From: DASTDY01 sp035457345
Lineage (GTDB): Bacteria; Patescibacteriota; Saccharimonadia; Saccharimonadales; EFPC-124
Assembly (NCBI GenBank): GCA_035457345.1
Contig: DATIBT010000064.1
Location: 1-8,449 of the forward strand
DNA length: 8,449 nt
Direction of reading: 5' to 3'
The notes below the pieces were generated by a model. The model saw only the letters and a list, made by a program, of their open reading frames with translations. It ran no database searches and was not told the origin of the DNA. A program made the position numbers and the translations under genes. Positions 5,817 through 8,449 of this stretch are shown here, one piece after another; position 1 is the stretch's first letter, and the number at the start of each line of letters is the position of its first letter.

Positions 5817-6926
5817 GTGGAGCTGCCCTCCTATAACAAAGGAGACATGGCAAAGCGCATTAGCATTGACGGCGCCGATCATATGGTGCGCGAACGCATA
5901 GTGCCTACCGTTGTCGTCGGAAGACGGGTGCGTTTTGACGCGCAATACGTTGACAAGCTGGCCGAGCTGCTTAGCGTTATGGCGTTAGACGAACAAAGGC
6001 GGTATGACCCCGATTTTGGTTGGTTGTATTTCCTTGCCCATCGTTACGCTACGCTGGAAGATGGTCCTCGCCGGGCGGAAAAGCTGAGCTATATACTCGA
6101 TCGTCTCGATACGTTGGTGAAGAGTGGCAAGGTTGTACCTCTCGCCTACTTGCTGCATGAGCTGTTTACGTTACGGCCGTCCACTATACGAAATTGGGTA
6201 GCTAAAGGGCGCATAGCAACCGTTAATATCAACGGTACTCGGTATCTTACTACTCGGCACGCCGATCGGATAATATGGGCCGTTTTGGAGTGTGAGCTTG
6301 TGTCTGAAGCGGCGCTACGGCTCAATGTGTCGCCAGATAAGCTCGGAAAGGCAGTGTTGGTTGGGAGGGTGCCGGCATTTATGGGACCGGAAGGTCTCCT
6401 GCGGATTAATCCTAAGAAGGTCCCCAGCCTGCCTTGGTATGGTGCTCCAGACGGTATCACCCTCAGTGAAATGGCACGGCGGCTAGGTATCACTAGGGGT
6501 ACCGTGACCTCTGCGGCTGGCAGAGGGGTCATACGAACGCTCTCCTCGCGAGCGCCATCTGCCAGAAAAAGCTATACGCGCATCGTACCCTACGACGAAT
6601 TCTCGTTTTGGGAGCAACGATTCACTACGCTGCAGCCTGGGTTTGAGTGGTTGCAACAAAAGCTGCAGGGTGGACGTTCACCTGTAGTGACGTGCACTCG
6701 TGCTCGGGTGGTGCGCATTACGCAGACGTCGGAACAGACGGTGGCGAGGTGGAGTGATGACGGCTTGTTGCCGCATTACATACGCTCCTTTGGCGGTAAT
6801 AAGGTGCGGCATTTTGTCGTTTCTTACATCGACGGATTGGCGGCGTTCGCCGGGGCTCTGCCAGTGGAGCATGCGGTTGTCGTGGCTTACGCCAAGGCCT
6901 GCGCCGAGGCGCGTGCCATTCTGTAG
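5817..6926 (+). CDS. Tandem winged-HTH (MerR/excisionase-like) DNA-binding protein
   Basis: The product is 369 aa from the GTG at 5817. An ATG at 5847 has AAAGGAG only 2 nt before it, giving 359 aa, but that start removes the first helix of module 1, so I prefer GTG. About five modules share a helix-turn-helix plus wing pattern: residues 3-52 (GDMAKRIS, then VVVGRRVRFDAQYVDKL), 107-155 (RPSTIRNWVAKGRI, NGTRYLTTRHADRI), 157-202 (SEAALRLNVSPDKLGKAVLVGRV), 213-265 (LSEMARRLGITRGTVTSAAGRG) and 290-342 (TSEQTVARWSDDGLLPHYIRSFGGNKVRHF). The last is closest to MerR/BldC-type modules (GLLP, then GGxxxR). No catalytic or ligand domain is visible. I infer a multi-site DNA binder, perhaps a chromosome-organising or wide-footprint regulator. 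Module calls 4 and 5 are the firmest; 2 and 3 are less certain. Confidence 0.8.
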   Translation: MELPSYNKGDMAKRISIDGADHMVRERIVPTVVVGRRVRFDAQYVDKLAELLSVMALDEQRRYDPDFGWLYFLAHRYATLEDGPRRAEKLSYILDRLDTLVKSGKVVPLAYLLHELFTLRPSTIRNWVAKGRIATVNINGTRYLTTRHADRIIWAVLECELVSEAALRLNVSPDKLGKAVLVGRVPAFMGPEGLLRINPKKVPSLPWYGAPDGITLSEMARRLGITRGTVTSAAGRGVIRTLSSRAPSARKSYTRIVPYDEFSFWEQRFTTLQPGFEWLQQKLQGGRSPVVTCTRARVVRITQTSEQTVARWSDDGLLPHYIRSFGGNKVRHFVVSYIDGLAAFAGALPVEHAVVVAYAKACAEARAIL

Positions 6927-6963
6927 CCCTCGTGCCATTCCATTTCGGGACAGCTAGTGCCCT

Positions 6964-7006
6964 GGCCCACCGGGCCCGCAGTGATCTTTTTAGGTTGCTG
7001 CGGGCC
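6964..7006 (+). terminator. Overlapping alternative hairpins after the tandem-HTH gene
   Basis: A 9-bp perfect stem pairs 6973-6981 (GGCCCGCAG) with 6998-7006 around a 16-nt loop that contains five T. A second, smaller hairpin pairs 6964-6968 with 6972-6976 and uses the same bases, so only one can form at a time. No T-run follows the larger stem. The gene stop is at 6924-6926, so a 3'-end role is likely but unproven. Confidence 0.4.
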
Positions 7007-7029
7007 GAAGCAATATCCCTGGTACATTA

Positions 7030-7057
7030 TTGACATACAAAAAATAAATGTTATTAT
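7030..7057 (+). promoter_or_regulatory. Strong promoter TTGACA-16-TATTAT for the 7223 gene
   Basis: A perfect -35 (TTGACA, 7030-7035) is followed after 16 A/T-rich nt by TATTAT (7052-7057). Initiation is expected near 7064, which leaves a leader of about 159 nt before the start codon at 7223. This is the best promoter in the window. Confidence 0.7.
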
Positions 7058-7063
7058 TTACAA

Positions 7064-7222
7064 ATATTGATCTTTGAAATCTACAGTGGAGAGCTAAGTG
7101 GAAGACTTACGAAAAGGCTTCTAGCTAGCTCTCCGCTGCCGCACAGCATTTTGAGCACGCGCTGCCCGCACCACATCTCTTACCGTTCACCTGACGATGA
7201 AGAACCCGAACAGGAGATGACG
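7064..7222 (+). ncRNA. Long structured 5' leader of the 7223 gene
   Basis: The leader contains a 13-bp stem with one G-U pair, 7084-7096 (CAGTGGAGAGCTA) with 7126-7138, enclosing a 29-nt loop in which GAAG (7101-7104) can pair with CTTC (7118-7121). Other genes here have leaders of 0-35 nt, so a leader this long and structured is exceptional and may be a cis-regulatory RNA. I do not recognise a known riboswitch or T-box. The frame through it is open from 7067, but no ribosome site or protein-like sequence supports translation. Confidence 0.4.
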
Positions 7223-7765
7223 ATGTACATCCGTTTTTACATTGATATGAATGCCCATAATGAAGTCGTCGATGCCGTCCGCGCGCATTTCCGCCAGCTC
7301 GAGCAGGACAGTAGTCACATGCCCTCCTACGGCAAGAGGCTCCACGGCTTCAACTTCAGGCAGAACGAGGAAGGAACGTACGTCGAGTACGATCACTTCC
7401 TGATGGGAGTGCCGACCGCCCTCACCAAGGAGGCCGGGCTGAACATCCGTCGCGTCGAGATGTACGAGGACTTCCCTCGGTCCTGGCGCGATGACGATCC
7501 GCCGAAGTTCCTGATGCCGCGAGGTGTCTACAAGCATCCAGACAACGACGCCCAGGCCATCGTGGACGAGTTCCAGCGTGGGGACGGCGGCAAGGAGCAT
7601 ATGCGGCTCCGCGTCGTTGCAACGACCCTCGAGGACGCCGTGATGCTGTTCAACCTCATCCGCAAGGGTGAGATCGAGCCAGCCGAGCCGTGGATCGACG
7701 CGCCGAAGGCCAAGCCCGCCGAGGGCAACGTCTTGACGCTCACCATCGGCAACAAAGAGCAGTAA
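7223..7765 (+). CDS. GC-rich soluble orphan protein (180 aa), unrecognised
   Basis: The start is the ATG at 7223, 6 nt after AGGAG; an ATG two codons earlier overlaps the ribosome site. No signal peptide or membrane segment is seen. Secondary structure appears mixed: an opening strand MYIRFYID, a helix NEVVDAVRAHFRQLEQD (13-29), a tract FRQNEEGTYVEYDHFLMG (45-62), an acidic/aromatic loop DFPRSWRDDDPPKFLMP (83-99), then a helix DAQAIVDEFQRG (109-120) and a strand-helix unit MRLRVVATTLEDAVMLFNLIRKGEI (127-151). The last part resembles ordinary alpha/beta folds, but no family can be named. Codons are strongly G/C-ending. The gene has the strongest promoter in the window, an optimal ribosome site and two terminators, which suggests high expression. 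Confidence 0.8.
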   Translation: MYIRFYIDMNAHNEVVDAVRAHFRQLEQDSSHMPSYGKRLHGFNFRQNEEGTYVEYDHFLMGVPTALTKEAGLNIRRVEMYEDFPRSWRDDDPPKFLMPRGVYKHPDNDAQAIVDEFQRGDGGKEHMRLRVVATTLEDAVMLFNLIRKGEIEPAEPWIDAPKAKPAEGNVLTLTIGNKEQ

Positions 7766-7791
7766 TGAGTGCATGCGGCAGCGGAAGCAAT

Positions 7792-7831
7792 GGGCGGGCG
7801 ACCTATGGGTTGCCCGCCCGCTTTTGTTTTT
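7792..7831 (+). terminator. Intrinsic terminator 1 after the 7223 gene
   Basis: A 12-bp stem (7792-7803 with 7808-7819, one G-U pair) has a TATG tetraloop and is followed by GC and a T-rich tail (TTTTGTTTTT, 7822-7831). It starts 26 nt after the stop codon. Confidence 0.85.
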
Positions 7832-7866
7832 GACTATATTTTTTAATAACATGCAAATGGTTCGGC

Positions 7867-7909
7867 GATGGGCGGCCCTAATGTGACCTCGGGCCGCCCA
7901 TCTTTTTTT
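7867..7909 (+). terminator. Intrinsic terminator 2, tandem to the first
   Basis: A perfect 12-bp stem, 7867-7878 (GATGGGCGGCCC) with 7891-7902, has a 12-nt loop and is followed at once by seven T (7903-7909). It lies 35 nt beyond the first terminator with no gene between, so it either backs up the first or ends a separate short transcript. Confidence 0.85.
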
Positions 7910-7924
7910 GCTGCATATCAATAG

Positions 7925-8105
7925 GACCTGCTCTTGCCCCCCAGTGGTTGACAGAGAGTTACTACTATGCCATCTTGTCCAATCGGCTCGGGCCGACAGG
8001 ACTTACGGCGTAGCGGCGAACCGCGACGAGCCAGCCAGGGTCAGCTCTGGCAGGAGAAGACGTTGCCGGCACCCCAAGCCGGTTGGCCTGGGGGTCGTGT
8101 AGAGC
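7925..8105. ncRNA. Gene-free GC-rich stretch with nested hairpins, candidate structured RNA
   Basis: Most of the 476-bp gap between 7765 and 8242 is this block and its A/T-rich flanks. Perfectly paired elements in order are: 7977-7980/7999-8002 with inner 7983-7987/7992-7996 (loop TCGG); 8013-8016/8021-8024 (loop CGAA); 8030-8034/8047-8051; and 8072-8076/8089-8093 with inner 8078-8080/8085-8087. GCTCT near 7930 could close against AGAGC near 8102. Short open frames here are Arg/Gly/Pro-rich and not protein-like. TTGACA at 7948 lacks a matching -10. I do not recognise an RNA family, and the strand is undecided. Confidence 0.3.
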
Positions 8106-8192
8106 GTTTGATATGCAGCTTTATAAAGTTACAAAAATGTTCCGCGTAATCAATACGTTTTGGTTAAGTAGCAAAGTTTTACAACAAACGAA

Positions 8193-8232
8193 GCAGGGCG
8201 TCCGCCCAACAAACTAGCTGGACGGACGCTGC
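8193..8232 (-). terminator. GC-rich hairpin after the 8242 gene, no U-tract
   Basis: GCGTCCG (8198-8204) pairs with CGGACGC (8223-8229), and GCA (8193-8195) with TGC (8230-8232) across a 2-nt bulge. It lies 9 nt past the stop codon of the minus-strand gene. As at 550-586 and 3003-3037, no T-run follows. Confidence 0.45.
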
Positions 8233-8241
8233 ATCGCCTTT

Positions 8242-8449
8242 CTAACGGTCGGCGTAACTCGACCAGGAGCTGAGTATGTCAGCGCCGGAGTCGATGCCCT
8301 TGAGAATGCGAGCCATCGCTTTATCGAGGGCCGTTCCGCTTAGTTCCATCAGTCGGGCGAGCGACACACCAGCCAGGTCAACCAGATCACTGATACGGTC
8401 TGCATCATCAGCTAGCGGTGCCACCTCTGGCTGATGCCGACTTGCTTCG
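8242..8449 (-). CDS. C-terminal part of a GC-rich orphan protein (5' end off window)
   Basis: The frame is open from the window edge to a TAG at 8244-8242 (about 68 residues seen). The visible end reads as helical with alternating small and charged residues: DDADRISDLVDLAGVSLARLMELSGTALDKAMARILKGIDSGADILSSWSSYADR. A GTG at 8424 could start a 60-aa protein, but it lacks a good ribosome site and the frame continues upstream, so a longer protein is more likely. Codons are G/C-ending, like the genes at 3044 and 7223, and a GC-rich hairpin follows the stop. No family is recognised. Confidence 0.6.
   Translation of the reverse strand, partial: EASRHQPEVAPLADDADRISDLVDLAGVSLARLMELSGTALDKAMARILKGIDSGADILSSWSSYADR

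Noticed and set aside
7067..7222. 52-codon N-terminal extension of the 7223 gene
   Set aside because: It starts only about 3 nt after the predicted transcription start at a TTG, has no protein-like pattern, and would ignore the optimal AGGAG site before 7223.
7187..7921. 244-aa minus-strand open frame
   Set aside because: It lies antisense to the 7223 gene, crosses both terminators, and has no ribosome site or coherent domain; it is a by-product of the G/C-ending codons of the real gene.
8030..8062. Resemblance to the signal recognition particle RNA tip (GGTCAG followed by a small hairpin)
   Set aside because: The required GGAA-type tetraloop and the AGCAG side of the internal loop are absent.
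7908..8149. Two overlapping plus-strand small open frames (60-64 aa)
   Set aside because: Both are Arg/Gly/Pro-rich without secondary-structure pattern and overlap in different frames; the base-paired structure explains the region better. The one at 7967 has a weak GAGAG site and cannot be fully excluded.
1..8449. tRNA, rRNA, CRISPR repeats, insertion sequences or integrase genes
   Set aside because: No direct repeats with regular spacing, no tRNA T-loop signatures, and no transposase or recombinase motifs were seen in the translated frames.

Overview
The window is a densely packed bacterial segment. It holds eleven protein-coding genes, two of them cut by the window edges, plus many short-range transcription signals. 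Small genomes of the candidate phyla radiation fit best, and Saccharibacteria (TM7) is my leading guess. The reasons are many short orphan membrane proteins, a CHAP-type secreted protein of a kind familiar there, a recurrent TATACT -10 box, a MarR/DUF998 pair, and TGA used as a normal stop, which argues against the UGA-recoding SR1/Gracilibacteria. This placement is an inference and not a measured result.

Layout. Positions 1-425 (minus) encode the start of an exported CHAP-domain protein whose catalytic Cys and His are both replaced. Positions 601-1038 and 1199-1612 (minus) are two small orphan membrane proteins. Positions 2071-2880 and 1728-2069 (minus) form a tight two-gene operon: an eight-helix membrane protein and a helical cytoplasmic protein. 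Positions 3044-3436 (minus) are a GC-rich soluble orphan. Positions 3526-4041 (minus, MarR) and 4082-4744 (plus, DUF998 membrane protein) are divergent and share one palindromic -10 box. Positions 4792-5466 and 5536-5721 (plus) are a single-helix coiled-coil-like membrane protein and a two-helix miniprotein; both look leaderless. Positions 5817-6926 (plus) encode a protein made of about five MerR/excisionase-like winged HTH modules in tandem. Positions 7223-7765 (plus) are a second GC-rich soluble orphan, with a strong promoter, a long structured 5' leader and two tandem terminators. Positions 7910-8192 have no convincing gene but are rich in nested inverted repeats and could be a structured RNA. 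Positions 8242-8449 (minus) are the C-terminal end of a third GC-rich orphan.

How the genes relate. Most units look monocistronic with their own promoters. The only clear functional links are the 2880-1728 operon and the MarR/DUF998 pair, where the regulator probably controls its neighbour and itself. Two expression styles are mixed: AT-richer membrane genes with a -10 box almost on the start codon, and GC-rich soluble genes with strong Shine-Dalgarno sites and GC-rich 3' hairpins.

I see no tRNA, rRNA, CRISPR array, transposase or integrase. No function beyond family level can be given for most proteins, and I did not find a clear new multi-gene system. The best leads are the catalytically altered CHAP protein, the tandem-HTH protein, the shared palindromic promoter and the two structured RNA candidates.
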